Positions 45,820 to 54,773 are shown, counted from the stretch's first letter. The stretch is DNA of 64,000 nucleotides from Natrinema zhouii (GCF_013456555.2 NZ_CP084883.1:1-64000), one strand, 5' to 3'. The notes: generated from the letters alone by a model not told the origin. Translations and numbers: made by a program.

Positions 45820-46731
45820 ATGGTGTCTGACCAAGACGACCGACTGGAGGAGGATGGCCGTCCGCCACCGGGTTCACCGATCCTGGAGGCGCTCCTGGAA
45901 AACGAACGGAACCGCCGCTATCTCGGCGAGCGGCTAGACGCCGCGGGCGACCGCGTCGATACGGACCTGCTCGGCGACATCGTCCGGCACGGCCCGGTCC
46001 TCGAGGTACTGTTGGAGGAACCGCTTGATCGCCGGGAAATCGAAGCGCGTCTCGACGTCTCGCGGGCGACGAGTCACCGCTACACGCAGTGGCTCGACGA
46101 GCAGGGATTCGTCGAGAAGGTGGATGGCCGATTTCAGTTGACCTGGCGCGGCACAGTCATCGCCGAGGAGGTCCTCCGGTTCGAGGCGAACGTGCGGACC
46201 GCACACAGAATGACGCCGCTCCTGGATGCGGTCTGTGCGGATCACCGTGACTTCGTCCTCGAACCGTTCGTGGACGCGACGATCACCGTCGCGGAACCGG
46301 ACGATCCCTACAAGCCGATCGAGCGCTTCATCGCGCTCGTCGGTGAGTCCGATTCGTTTCGGGGGTTTAACACGACACACATGGCTCCGCTAGTCCTCGG
46401 CGAGTTTCACCAGCAAGTGTTCGAGGAGACCGACACCGAGATCGTCTACCTCCCGCACATCGTGGAGAAACTCTTCGAGACGTACCCCGAACGTGCTCGA
46501 GAATCGATCGATCGCGGGCATCTGGCCCTCCGGACGCGCGATGAACTGCCGTACGGTCTTGCTCTCTTCGACGAACGCGTCGGGATCGGCGGCTACGACG
46601 AAACCACCGGTCTCATGCAGGTGTTCGTCGATACGGACGCACCGATCGCATGGGAGTGGGGCGAGCGCGTCTACGCGTCAGTGAGAGCCGATTCCAGGCC
46701 ACTCGACGCGACGCCAGATTTGAGTCGGTGA
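45820..46731 (+). CDS. Haloarchaeal winged-helix regulator
   Basis: The 303-residue protein has an HTH (VLEVLLEEPLDRREIEARLD, VSRATSHRYTQWLDEQGFVE) at about 60-100. An alpha/beta effector domain follows, with GFNTTHMAPLVLGEFHQQVF and GHLALRTRDELPYGLALFDE. This layout is known from haloarchaeal transcriptional regulators with a methanogenesis-regulator-like (FilR1-type) effector domain. It is divergent from the flavoenzyme gene, about 150 bases away, and may control it. Confidence 0.82.
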   Translation: MVSDQDDRLEEDGRPPPGSPILEALLENERNRRYLGERLDAAGDRVDTDLLGDIVRHGPVLEVLLEEPLDRREIEARLDVSRATSHRYTQWLDEQGFVEKVDGRFQLTWRGTVIAEEVLRFEANVRTAHRMTPLLDAVCADHRDFVLEPFVDATITVAEPDDPYKPIERFIALVGESDSFRGFNTTHMAPLVLGEFHQQVFEETDTEIVYLPHIVEKLFETYPERARESIDRGHLALRTRDELPYGLALFDERVGIGGYDETTGLMQVFVDTDAPIAWEWGERVYASVRADSRPLDATPDLSR

Positions 46732-46868
46732 GACGCACTCGATGTGACGGAAACGCTTGACGAACATCTCCCTCACACCACCACGACTGCCCTGAAATCC
46801 CTTTAATCAGCTCGTGGGTCGTGTAAACTTCCAATAGTTCTTATAGGTTGGTCGTGTGAGTGTTTACC

Positions 46869-47087
46869 ATGGCCGCGGAACAATCCCAACCGCCACTGAA
46901 AGACGACGTCATTACGACGCTTCAACTGACACTGGCAGTGTTGCTCTTTCTCGTTGGCATCGGGATCGCGCACATCATTATCAGATCCTACTACGAAACG
47001 GGGCCAGTCGTGTATCCTCTCGAGGGAGCACTGGTCTTCGTTTTGGGAGCGGTGGCCACGTACCTGCTTGCCTATCTATACGAATAA
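46869..47087 (+). CDS. Small two-helix membrane protein
   Basis: The 72-residue protein begins MAAEQSQPPLKDDVITTLQL and has two hydrophobic helices (about 19-42 and 50-72). TTATAG at 46841-46846 is about 26 bases before the ATG, which fixes the start. No family is recognised; it is probably a small haloarchaeal membrane protein. Confidence 0.68.
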   Translation: MAAEQSQPPLKDDVITTLQLTLAVLLFLVGIGIAHIIIRSYYETGPVVYPLEGALVFVLGAVATYLLAYLYE

Positions 47088-47286
47088 GTGCTAGTTTACA
47101 CGTTAGGCTATCGGGAAAAGAGATCGTCTCAGCGAGTATTCGCTAGATCCACGAACGACTCGCCACTCGTGGAAACCCACGCCTGCTCAGCTAGTTCGCC
47201 ACTCACATCGAAGATCGCTAGTTCGTCCGGCCAGTCGTCACGCGGAACACCTCGAGAAACGTGAGACTACCGAAGTCGGTACCGGT

Positions 47287-48105
47287 TCAGACAGTCGGAA
47301 CGCCGAACAGGAACGTGAACGCGGCGGCACCGAGCAACACGACACCCAGCGCGACGGCGACGTCGTCACCGTCGGGGGCCAGTCGCTCGAGCGAGACGAC
47401 GAGCGTCAGGCCGACCATCACGAGGGAGTTCATCGACCCCAGAACGACCATGAGCGCGAATAGCGGCCAGGTACAGCCGACGCAGTTGACGGCGTACCGG
47501 ACGCCGTCGCGAGCCATGCGGGCGAGTTCGGGATGGTGGGGGGCCGACTGACAGCAGCCACACCGCGCGAGGACGTCGCGTTTCAGCGACGTGAACTGGT
47601 AGCCGCCGGCGAACGCGAGTGAGCTACCGATCACGAAGACGCCGGTGTCGATACCCAGCACCGACGCGGTCAGCAGGCCGCGAATCGAGAGCAGGAAGTC
47701 GACCGCTAGCGGGACTGCGCCGACCAGCATCCAAACGAGGCCGTACGCGCCCAGGAACGCGGCAATCGAGGGTAGGAAGACGGACGGTGCGTCGCACAGA
47801 TCGTCCCGATGGCGGCGGACGGCCGGAACGAGCGACGGGAGCATCATCGCCAGCATCATCGTTCCCCACATGAGCAGGTACGCGACGACGCCGGTGAGGC
47901 CGTTCGCTGTCGCCAGCGCCTCAGGAACGCCGGGCGCGTGCATCGGTGCCCCGAGGCCGGCGGGGGCCGTTCCCAGCCCGGGGAGCCACCCTTCGAAGAG
48001 GACGAGCCACAGCAGGGCGGACAGCGAGAGGACGAGCGTGTCCGCGACCGGGAGCGTGTCGAAATCGATACGATCACTGCACGGAAGTGTAATATCGGGA
48101 ACCAT
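47287..48105 (-). CDS. DUF2182 integral membrane protein
   Basis: The 272-residue protein has about seven helices and DUF2182 signatures: WGTMMLAMMLPSLVPAVRRH, FAGGYQFTSLKRDVLARCG and CQSAPHHPELARMARDGVRY followed by AVNCVGCTWPLFALMVVLGS. Conserved Cys and His in the CGCCQSAP/CVGC stretch suggest metal binding, and bacterial homologues have been called predicted metal-binding membrane proteins. It is the first gene of the unusual minus-strand block, separated from the propeller gene by about 85 bases. Confidence 0.85.
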   Translation of the reverse strand: MVPDITLPCSDRIDFDTLPVADTLVLSLSALLWLVLFEGWLPGLGTAPAGLGAPMHAPGVPEALATANGLTGVVAYLLMWGTMMLAMMLPSLVPAVRRHRDDLCDAPSVFLPSIAAFLGAYGLVWMLVGAVPLAVDFLLSIRGLLTASVLGIDTGVFVIGSSLAFAGGYQFTSLKRDVLARCGCCQSAPHHPELARMARDGVRYAVNCVGCTWPLFALMVVLGSMNSLVMVGLTLVVSLERLAPDGDDVAVALGVVLLGAAAFTFLFGVPTV

Positions 48106-48190
48106 TGATTGCGCGGCGGGGTTGTCGGCGGGCGATCGGTTCGGAAACGGCCACGGCGACTATCGCCTCCGTGGCCATCGCGATAGCTGG

Positions 48191-49489
48191 TTACGAACTC
48201 CTGTCACGGTCGCTCGAGCGATCCCGTCGATCGCGCTCGAGGATGACGCCGCCGGCACCGACGGCGATGTCGACGGAGACGGTCGCCAACCCGTTCTCGA
48301 CGTCGGCGCTCGAGCGGGCGAGCGCGAGGCCGAGCAGTGACTGTTCAGTGGGGACCTCGCACTCGGTCCAGCGAATGCTCTCCTCGCGTTCGTAGATCCG
48401 GCCGCCGTTCGCGACCGCGACGGCGTCCGGTCCCACGGACCTGATCGCCTGCAGCGCGCCCTGACCGACGTGGATCGGCGTCCAGTTCTCGCAGCGGGGG
48501 TCGTAGCGGTAGGCGATCCCGTCGGCACCGGCGATGAACACGGACTCCTCGCCCGCCCAGATGTCCTGGAAGTCGACCTGCGCGTTCCGAACGCCGATCT
48601 TCGTCCATTCGTCCGTCGGCTCGGAGTCCGTCGGTTCCGTATCCGCCGGTTCGCCGTCTCTGGGGTCGCTCTCGGCCGAGTCGTTCCTGTTCGTATTTCC
48701 GTCCCTATTCCTGTTTTCGTGCCTGTTCGCGTTTCCGCTCGAGTCCTCCGCTCGGGGCTCGTGGTAGGCGCCGCCGCTGGTGTCGACGGCGTAGAACCCG
48801 TCAGGGCCTGCCGTCAGGCCGGGGATCGTCGAACCGCCACCGGGCTCGACCACCTCGCCCCAGGTCGGGCAGCCGTCCGCGACGGTGCAGTCGAGGACTT
48901 CGCCGGAGCCGTTCGCGACTCGAATGCGCTCCTCGCCGGTCTTCCCGGTGACGGCGATCGCCTCCCAGGTGCTCGTCTTCTCCATCGGCGCGGAGTAGTC
49001 ACTGAGGTGGCCGTCTGCCACGTCGTAGTAGCCGAGCGCGCCGCTATCGCCGGCGAACCAGAGCCGACAGCCGTCGTCGGTCGCGGCGATCGACCGGAGG
49101 GTATTTTCCGCGACGCCCGGGCCGCGCTCGAGGAGGACGCGCCAGCCCTCACCGGAACGGTGGAGCAGAAGACCACCCTCACCGCAGGCGTAGGGGCCGT
49201 CCTGTCCGTGGACGACGCCGTGGATGGTCCGCGAGGTCGGCGAGTCGACCGGTTTCCAGCTCCCCGACTCGTCGTCAGCCGGGGTCCCGTTTCGCTTCCC
49301 GGGCCCCGAGTCGGTATCGGAACGGCCACCGTCGGATTGCGCTTCGACGGGGATGCTGGTACCGCTATCCGAAGCGGATCCACCGTCGCCGGCGTCGCGC
49401 TCGTCGGTGCTCTCGTCCGTTCCCGTCGGCCCGACGCGTTGGAGCCACGCGAGCGCGTCATCTAGCGACTCGTCGAGTCGATCGATCAT
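48191..49489 (-). CDS. YCF48/BNR-like beta-propeller protein, paralogue 1
   Basis: The 432-residue protein has a Ser/Asp-rich N-terminus (about 1-75). Repeats of propeller type follow, with ENTLRSIAATDDGCRLWFAG, YDVADGHLSDYSAPMEKTST and EPGGGSTIPGLTAGPDGFYA. A low-complexity Asn/Arg/Glu/Pro insertion splits the repeats at about 270-315. It ends with IYEREESIRW and VGAGGVILERD. No signal peptide or catalytic site is visible. It overlaps the dehydrogenase-like gene by ATGA. Two relatives lie at 60492 and 62309. In photosynthetic organisms, YCF48 aids assembly of a membrane complex; the role here is inference. Confidence 0.72.
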   Translation of the reverse strand: MIDRLDESLDDALAWLQRVGPTGTDESTDERDAGDGGSASDSGTSIPVEAQSDGGRSDTDSGPGKRNGTPADDESGSWKPVDSPTSRTIHGVVHGQDGPYACGEGGLLLHRSGEGWRVLLERGPGVAENTLRSIAATDDGCRLWFAGDSGALGYYDVADGHLSDYSAPMEKTSTWEAIAVTGKTGEERIRVANGSGEVLDCTVADGCPTWGEVVEPGGGSTIPGLTAGPDGFYAVDTSGGAYHEPRAEDSSGNANRHENRNRDGNTNRNDSAESDPRDGEPADTEPTDSEPTDEWTKIGVRNAQVDFQDIWAGEESVFIAGADGIAYRYDPRCENWTPIHVGQGALQAIRSVGPDAVAVANGGRIYEREESIRWTECEVPTEQSLLGLALARSSADVENGLATVSVDIAVGAGGVILERDRRDRSSDRDRSS

Positions 49490-50763
49490 CGCACCACCTC
49501 GTGGGCCGCCGCGACGCGAGAGCAGCCGACGCTGTAGGCTGCCTCGCGCCAGCTCAGGTCGCAGCGCTCGCGGCGATCGCGGACGTCGTCGACCGCGTCG
49601 GTGACTCCGTAGCCGAACTCGTTGGTCACGCGAGCGTCGCTCAGCCGGTCGCGACCCGCGCTTTTGACCCATTCGAGGCGAGCCGCGACCATCGTTCCGA
49701 CCGTCGCCAGCACGTCGGGAACGACGGCGATACCGCGCTCCTCGAGCGCGCGCTGACCGCCGGGCGTAATGGCGCCGGTCGCGCCTTCGACGACGAGATC
49801 GGCCCGGATTGCGGCCGCGTTCTCGGCGGTCACCGCCGTTTCGGGCCGAGCGAGGACGAGTACGTCGGCGTCCCGCTCGAGGACGTTCCGCGTGCCGGTC
49901 ATCGTTCCGTCGTCGTACTCGTCGGCGATCCCCGGTCGCTCGAGGTAGCTGGGGGCTAACTCCGTGTCGAGCCCGCAGTCGTCGGAGGCGGTGAGGCCGG
50001 CCCGATCGCTACACATCGCGACGATAGTGCCGCCCTGGAACTCGAGCAGGCGGGCGGCCGTCGCGCCGCGGGTGCCGGTGCCGTAGACGGCGATCGTCGC
50101 GTCGGACAGCGGCCGGTCGCGGTCCGTCTCGAGGACGTCCCGAGTCACGTGGGCAACGCTGTGCCCGCCCGCGCGAGTGAGATCTCGAAAGCCGCCCAGG
50201 GCCGGCGGTTTGCCGGCGACCGCTGCGGAGCAGGGATCGTCGACGCGGTCGGCGACGGCGTCGGCGAACTGCGCCATCGTTCGTTCGTCGGTGCCGACGT
50301 CAGGCACGAGAACGTCGCTGTCGGGGCCGACGCCGGTAACGCGGACCGCATAAGATCGGGTGAGACGGACCCGTTCGTCCCGCGAGAGCGTCGCCGGGTC
50401 GACTGCGACGCCGCCCGCGGCACCGCCGAAGGGGATGCCGGCGATCGCGGCGCTGACGGTCGTCGCGGCCGCGAGCCCGGCGCAATCGTTGCCGGTTAGC
50501 GCAGGATCGTACCGGTGCGGGCCGACGTAGGGGCCGCGAACGCCGTCGTGGCGAACGCGGTACCCGTCGCAGATGCCGCGCGAGCCGTCGTCGCGTTCGA
50601 ACGGCACTGTGATCCGCTGGCGTTGGCGCGGATACAGGAGTCGCTGCTCAATCGCCTCGGGTAGCCCGAGACGGCGTGCAGCGGTCGTCGCGTACGTCCA
50701 CGGGGCGTCGAGATCGGGAGCTATTCGACTGGGGTCGTCGCTCGTGTCGTGAAATGTCGTCAT
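49486..50763 (-). CDS. Glutamate-dehydrogenase-like protein lacking active-site lysines
   Basis: The 425-residue protein aligns along its length with the Glu/Leu/Phe/Val dehydrogenase family. It has RGPYVGPHRYDP where RGPTKGGIRFHP is usual, SAAIAGIPFGGAAGGV where KCAVVDLPYGGGKGG is usual, the retained Asp in VPDVGTDE, the Rossmann motif VYGTGTRGATAA, and a C-terminal helix RTAAY-like (WREAAYSVGCSRVA). The three lysines that bind and convert glutamate are V80, S104 and A116. NAD binding may remain. Oxidation of glutamate seems impossible by the usual mechanism. It overlaps the propeller gene by ATGA. The start at MTTFHDTS avoids an unneeded 11-residue extension. Confidence 0.78.
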   Translation of the reverse strand: MTTFHDTSDDPSRIAPDLDAPWTYATTAARRLGLPEAIEQRLLYPRQRQRITVPFERDDGSRGICDGYRVRHDGVRGPYVGPHRYDPALTGNDCAGLAAATTVSAAIAGIPFGGAAGGVAVDPATLSRDERVRLTRSYAVRVTGVGPDSDVLVPDVGTDERTMAQFADAVADRVDDPCSAAVAGKPPALGGFRDLTRAGGHSVAHVTRDVLETDRDRPLSDATIAVYGTGTRGATAARLLEFQGGTIVAMCSDRAGLTASDDCGLDTELAPSYLERPGIADEYDDGTMTGTRNVLERDADVLVLARPETAVTAENAAAIRADLVVEGATGAITPGGQRALEERGIAVVPDVLATVGTMVAARLEWVKSAGRDRLSDARVTNEFGYGVTDAVDDVRDRRERCDLSWREAAYSVGCSRVAAAHEVVR

Positions 50764-50832
50764 TGGAGGGAAGTCACCGTGTGAGAGGTCGGCCATCCGC
50801 GAACGCCACCGGCGACCGCAGACGGCTGCCGT

Positions 50833-51222
50833 TCATGGGAGATCACAAAAGAGGCAGCGTCGCTCCCATTCGTAGTGTTCCTCGAGACGCTCGTTGGCGT
50901 GCGTACTCGGCCGGTAGGCGTTGGTCCGGCCGTCGAGGGGGTGTTTCTCGACGTACCCTTCTTCGACGAGTTCACCCAGGTTCTGGTAGAGTCGGCCCTG
51001 GTTGATCTCCTCGTCGTAGTAGCAGTCGAGTTTGTCCTTGATAACGAGGCCGTGCGGATTGCGGTCCGCGAGCATCCGGATGACGAACAGCTGATCGCGC
51101 TTGAAGCCGGTCAGGTTCGTCAGCGGACGCGGATCCGTAATGTCGTTTGTCGCGGCATCCGAACCGTCGTCGGTACTCGGTTCATCACTGTCATCGGTGT
51201 CGGTGGGGGTGTGATTGGACAT
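50833..51222 (-). CDS. PadR-like transcriptional regulator
   Basis: The 129-residue protein has an acidic Thr/Asp-rich leader of about 35 residues. A PadR-type winged helix follows (LTGFKRDQLFVIRMLADRNP, NQGRLYQNLGELVEEGYVEK), and Cys near the end (RRCLFCDLP). CxxC at the very end might bind a metal or sense redox state. It lies inside the unusual block, upstream of the dehydrogenase-like gene and about 85 bases after the small membrane gene, and is the best candidate regulator of the block. Confidence 0.82.
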   Translation of the reverse strand: MSNHTPTDTDDSDEPSTDDGSDAATNDITDPRPLTNLTGFKRDQLFVIRMLADRNPHGLVIKDKLDCYYDEEINQGRLYQNLGELVEEGYVEKHPLDGRTNAYRPSTHANERLEEHYEWERRCLFCDLP

Positions 51223-51252
51223 CGGTTCGTCATCGGCGGCGAGGCCGCCGAA

Positions 51253-51299
51253 ACTACGCGCGGGGATCGAACCCGCAGCCGGCCGGATCCGGGCGTAGC
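51253..51299 (-). other. tRNA-acceptor/T-arm-like minihelix
   Basis: On the minus strand, GCTACGC (51299-51293) can pair with GCGTAGT (51259-51253) as a 7-bp acceptor stem (six Watson-Crick pairs and one G-T). Inside lies GCGGG, loop TTCGATC, CCCGC (51276-51260), a perfect tRNA T-arm with a 7-base loop. Only 16 bases (with palindrome CCGGATCCGG) stand where the D- and anticodon arms should be. It is not a functional tRNA. It may be a tRNA relic, part of an integration site or chance in GC-rich DNA. Confidence 0.4.
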
Positions 51300-51307
51300 G
51301 AGCGCCG

Positions 51308-51634
51308 TCAGGGGCCGTGTTCCTTCCGGTGTTCGCGGTAGAGCACGACGAGGAACGCGCCGAGGGGGAAGAAGCCGATGATGACGAGCAACAGCCCGAC
51401 GACGACGGTGGCGGGCAGCTGCACGCTCGCGACGAAGTACGCCATGACGGCGACCGCGGCCCCGACCAACAGCGACACGCTCGAGACCACGAGGCCGAAG
51501 CTCAGCTTCCGGTACTGCCACGTGAGGTTCTGGGAGCGGTTCAGCAGGCGGATCAGGACGACGACCGGCGGGATCGTCAGGGCGATCAGTTGCAGGAGCA
51601 TCAGTGCGACGTCGGTACTGGCAGTCGTTGTCAT
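51308..51634 (-). CDS. Small three-helix membrane protein
   Basis: The 108-residue protein begins MTTTASTDVALMLLQLIALT and has three helices (about 10-30, 46-68, 75-98). Between the first two lies a basic loop (RLLNRSQNLTWQYRKLS), and the end is charged (YREHRKEHGP). No metal or heme-binding motif is visible. It lies about 200 bases after the oxidase-like gene in the same direction and could be a subunit or unrelated. Confidence 0.7.
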   Translation of the reverse strand: MTTTASTDVALMLLQLIALTIPPVVVLIRLLNRSQNLTWQYRKLSFGLVVSSVSLLVGAAVAVMAYFVASVQLPATVVVGLLLVIIGFFPLGAFLVVLYREHRKEHGP

Positions 51635-51837
51635 GGATTGGGTCTGGAGAGCGACGGCGGTGGTCGGACCGCGCGAAACTGCGGTAGTCGGCTGTCGATA
51701 CGACTGGGAACGGTCGATCGCCGATGCGACTGCGGAGGGTCAGTTATCGAGACGGCCGCTCGACGGTCGAACCCCGGATCTCGACTGCGCGGGCGGTGAG
51801 CCCGGTCGGCGAGCGCTACCGAATCGCGCGCCGGACT

Positions 51838-53394
51838 CTACCGCCATTCGCGCATGTGCGAGGGACCGTCTTCGAGGTCCCACGGATCGTCGTCGGCCGA
51901 CTCACCATCGGCCGGATCACCGATCCACAGCGAGCTGCCGAGGACCAGGAGAAAGACGAGTTGGCCGGCGGCGATGACGTACGCGCCGACGGTCGCGAGC
52001 TGCTGGAGCGGTGCGTACGCCGCCGGATACGTCGCGATACGCCGGGGAAGCTGCGCGAGCCCGACGAGCAAGAGCGCACCGAAGGCGACGGCAACGCCGA
52101 CGATCGTGAGCCACGCGTGCAAGCGGGCGAGTCCGGGCTCGAGGCGGCGACCGGTCAGGAGGGGGAACCAGTAGTATGCGCCGGCCACGAGCGCGAGTCC
52201 GACGAAGCCGGCGAGCAGCAGGTGGAAGTGTGCGACGACGTAGTAGGTCCCGGTGTAGCGGACGTTGATCGGCACGGCGGCGAGGAAGACGCCGGTGACG
52301 CCGCCGACGACGAAGAAGCCGACGGCGGCGATCGACGCGATCATCGGCGCAGTGTGGCGAATCGAACCGCCCCACAGCGTCACGAGCCAGGTACACAGCT
52401 TCGCGGAACTCGGCAGGGCCACGGCCAGCGTGGTGAACATGAAGACCGTCCGAACGGACGGGCTCATGCCGGTCACGAACATGTGGTGGGCCCAGACGGT
52501 AAAGGAGACGACGCCGATCGCGAGCGTCGAGTAGACCGACGACCGGCGACCGAACAGCCGCCGCCCGGCGAAGCGCGGGAGGACGTGGCTGACGATCCCC
52601 ATCGGCGGCAACACCAGGATATAGACCAGCGGATGGGCGAAGAACCAGAACAGGTGTTGCCAGAGCAGCGGCCCGCCACCGCCGAGGAGGAACGCGGTGC
52701 CGAGTGCGCGGTCGGCGAGCAGCAACGCGACCGTGACGGCCAGCACGGGGAAGGCGACGAGCGACATCGCCGCGCTCGTCAGTACCGTCCAGGTGAACGT
52801 GTCGACGTCGAGCCACCGGATCCCGCGGTGGCGTCGAACGGTGACGACGAAATTGCTCGCCGTCGCCGCGGTACCGACCGCGACCAGCAGGAGGCCGACG
52901 AGGACCGCGTCGACCGCCGGGTTCGACGAGAAGACGCTCAGCGGCGGATACAGCGTCCAGCCGCTGGCGACCGGCTCGAGCCCCGCCAGCCCGAGGACTC
53001 CGCCGATGGTGCCCGCTCGGATCGAGAGCGCCGCGGGGACCTGCAGCCAGAACGCCCAGACGCCAAGCCGCGGGAACGCGATGTCGTCGGCGTCGATCAA
53101 TCGGGGAACGGCGGCGTACGCGAACCCCCAGATCGCCGGCAGCACGAACAGGAACAGCATCGTCAGCCCGTGGGTCGTGAAGAAGGCGTTGTAGGTCTCG
53201 GCCGTCCAGCGGTCGGGGCCCGGCGTCACCAGCGCCGTTCGGAGGAAGAGGGCGTCGAGCCCGCCCCACAGTCCCATTGCGAGCGCGAACGCGAGGTGCC
53301 AGCGCCCGAGCCGTCGGTGGTCGACGCTCGAGAGCCCGGCAAGCAAGCCTCGAGCACCCTCGAGGGCCCGTTTCGGCGTCGGTGCTCGCGTCAT
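51838..53394 (-). CDS. Heme-copper oxidase subunit I-like protein, altered active site
   Basis: The 518-residue protein has 12 helices of A-type cytochrome oxidase subunit I. Heme and copper ligands are present: H75 (TTHGLTM), H254 (FFAHPLVY), H303/H304 (WAHHMF), H389 and H391 (VVAHFH); the cross-linked Tyr is Y258. The Glu of HPEVY is L256, and the His-Asp pair before TYYVVAHFH is T381-G382, so the D-channel and Mg site are changed. D104 and K332 are retained. No CuA subunit II or III gene is near. It may reduce O2 with fewer protons pumped, or another acceptor such as NO. It overlaps the MFS-like gene by ATGA. Confidence 0.85.
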   Translation of the reverse strand: MTRAPTPKRALEGARGLLAGLSSVDHRRLGRWHLAFALAMGLWGGLDALFLRTALVTPGPDRWTAETYNAFFTTHGLTMLFLFVLPAIWGFAYAAVPRLIDADDIAFPRLGVWAFWLQVPAALSIRAGTIGGVLGLAGLEPVASGWTLYPPLSVFSSNPAVDAVLVGLLLVAVGTAATASNFVVTVRRHRGIRWLDVDTFTWTVLTSAAMSLVAFPVLAVTVALLLADRALGTAFLLGGGGPLLWQHLFWFFAHPLVYILVLPPMGIVSHVLPRFAGRRLFGRRSSVYSTLAIGVVSFTVWAHHMFVTGMSPSVRTVFMFTTLAVALPSSAKLCTWLVTLWGGSIRHTAPMIASIAAVGFFVVGGVTGVFLAAVPINVRYTGTYYVVAHFHLLLAGFVGLALVAGAYYWFPLLTGRRLEPGLARLHAWLTIVGVAVAFGALLLVGLAQLPRRIATYPAAYAPLQQLATVGAYVIAAGQLVFLLVLGSSLWIGDPADGESADDDPWDLEDGPSHMREWR

Positions 53395-54773
53395 CGGTAG
53401 CCGTCGAACGTGAAGGCGCGGGCCAGTTCGCGAACGCCGATCAGACCGACCGTCGTCGCGGCGGTAAAGGCCGCGAGGGGATCGATCGCGTACAGGAGGC
53501 CGCCGACCAGCGGGGCGGGAACGACGGCGGCTCGAACCGCCGTCCGAACCTCGCCGGGGAGTCCAGAGCCGGGAACGGGGGCGGCGGCCGCGCTCGCACC
53601 GACGGTCGGCCGGAGCGGCGCGATCGCGGTGCGCAAGCCCAGTAGGCCGAACAGGCCGGCGACGACGACGGCGCTGGCCGGTGCCGCCACGAGCGCCATC
53701 GGGAGCAGAGAAACGGCCGTGAGACCGCCGGCGAGGAGCGCTCGCCGATCGACGTGCGAGGCGAGCGCGGGGAACGCGACCGCACCGACGATCGCGCCGG
53801 TGGCCTCTGCGAGGACGAACAGGCCGAAGACGGCGGCCGGCGCGAGCGAGAGCCCGCCGATCGAGAGCGCGATCGCCCGGTACTCGACGACCAGCAGGAT
53901 CAGAAACGGCGCGATCCCGGCGATCGCTACGCGGACCAGTGCGTCGCCGATGACGGCCCAGCGCCGGCGATCGGGCAGTTGCGAAACGGCACGCCGAACC
54001 ACCGTAAGCGACGAGTCGGCCTCCTGCTGATCGCGGTCTCGATCGTCAGTTACCGGTCGACCGCCGAGGAGCGGCAGTCGCTCGCGGACGGTTCCCAGCG
54101 CGACCGCGCCGACGAGCGTGACCGCGGCACCGGCCGCTGCGACCAGGGCGAATCCGGCTCCGACCGCATCGGCGCTCGCGACCGCTGCCGTCGAGAAGAC
54201 CGCTGCGGCCCCCACGCCGAGCGCACCGACGACGATCCGGGTTCGACGGTCGGGGACTGTCGTTTTCCGTGGAGACTCGGCGGGCTCGAGAGCTGCGTCG
54301 TCGGCGTCCGTCTCGCTCGCGGGCGGTGCCCCAACGCGCGTATCGACCGGCCACAGGCCTCGAGCGGGGCCGGCGACGTGCCAGGCCTGGAGGAGGACGA
54401 CGCCGATGGCGAGCCAGCCGAGCGCCGATAGCGGGGTGCCGAGGAGGGTATCGAGCGCGGGCGACCCCGCCCAGGCGAAGAGGCCGACCGCGGCGAGGAC
54501 CGTCGACAGTACCGCGGTCGCCGTCGTCTCGAGTGGAGTCGCCGATTCATCGCCCGTTACACCGCTCGAGTGCTCGGACGCGGTGGCGGCGACGCCGAAG
54601 CCGAGGGTCACCAGCGCGCCGACGACGATCGGCCCGTAACCGAGCGCCGACAGGAACTCGGGGAGGTAGCGTTCGGCCAGCCGAAGCAGGCCGTGGCTCG
54701 CCACGAGGGCGACGAGGCAGACGAGTCGAACCGGATCGCTCCGTTCGGTGCTGTCGTTCGATGGTGGTGTCAT
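53391..54773 (-). CDS. MFS-like membrane protein
   Basis: The 460-residue protein has about 12 helices with a long charged loop (about 145-185; DTRVGAPPASETDADDAALE). It has faint MFS character: AERYLPEFLSALGYGPIVVG and APFLILLVVEYRAIALSIGG. The start at MTPPSNDS is chosen because the longer frame above it is Pro- and Ser-rich. Its stop overlaps the start of the oxidase-like gene (ATGA), so the two are coupled. Substrate unknown; coupling suggests a link to oxidase activity or assembly. In other organisms, copper or heme carriers of MFS type serve oxidases. Confidence 0.68.
   Translation of the reverse strand: MTPPSNDSTERSDPVRLVCLVALVASHGLLRLAERYLPEFLSALGYGPIVVGALVTLGFGVAATASEHSSGVTGDESATPLETTATAVLSTVLAAVGLFAWAGSPALDTLLGTPLSALGWLAIGVVLLQAWHVAGPARGLWPVDTRVGAPPASETDADDAALEPAESPRKTTVPDRRTRIVVGALGVGAAAVFSTAAVASADAVGAGFALVAAAGAAVTLVGAVALGTVRERLPLLGGRPVTDDRDRDQQEADSSLTVVRRAVSQLPDRRRWAVIGDALVRVAIAGIAPFLILLVVEYRAIALSIGGLSLAPAAVFGLFVLAEATGAIVGAVAFPALASHVDRRALLAGGLTAVSLLPMALVAAPASAVVVAGLFGLLGLRTAIAPLRPTVGASAAAAPVPGSGLPGEVRTAVRAAVVPAPLVGGLLYAIDPLAAFTAATTVGLIGVRELARAFTFDGYR

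Noticed and set aside
51253..51299. A functional tRNA gene
   Set aside because: There is no D-arm or anticodon arm; only acceptor and T-arm features are present.
51724..53400. A long plus-strand open frame opposite the oxidase-like gene
   Set aside because: Its product is nearly all Arg, Asp, Glu and Gly with no hydrophobic pattern, while the minus strand encodes a clear membrane oxidase. GC-rich codon bias keeps antisense frames open.
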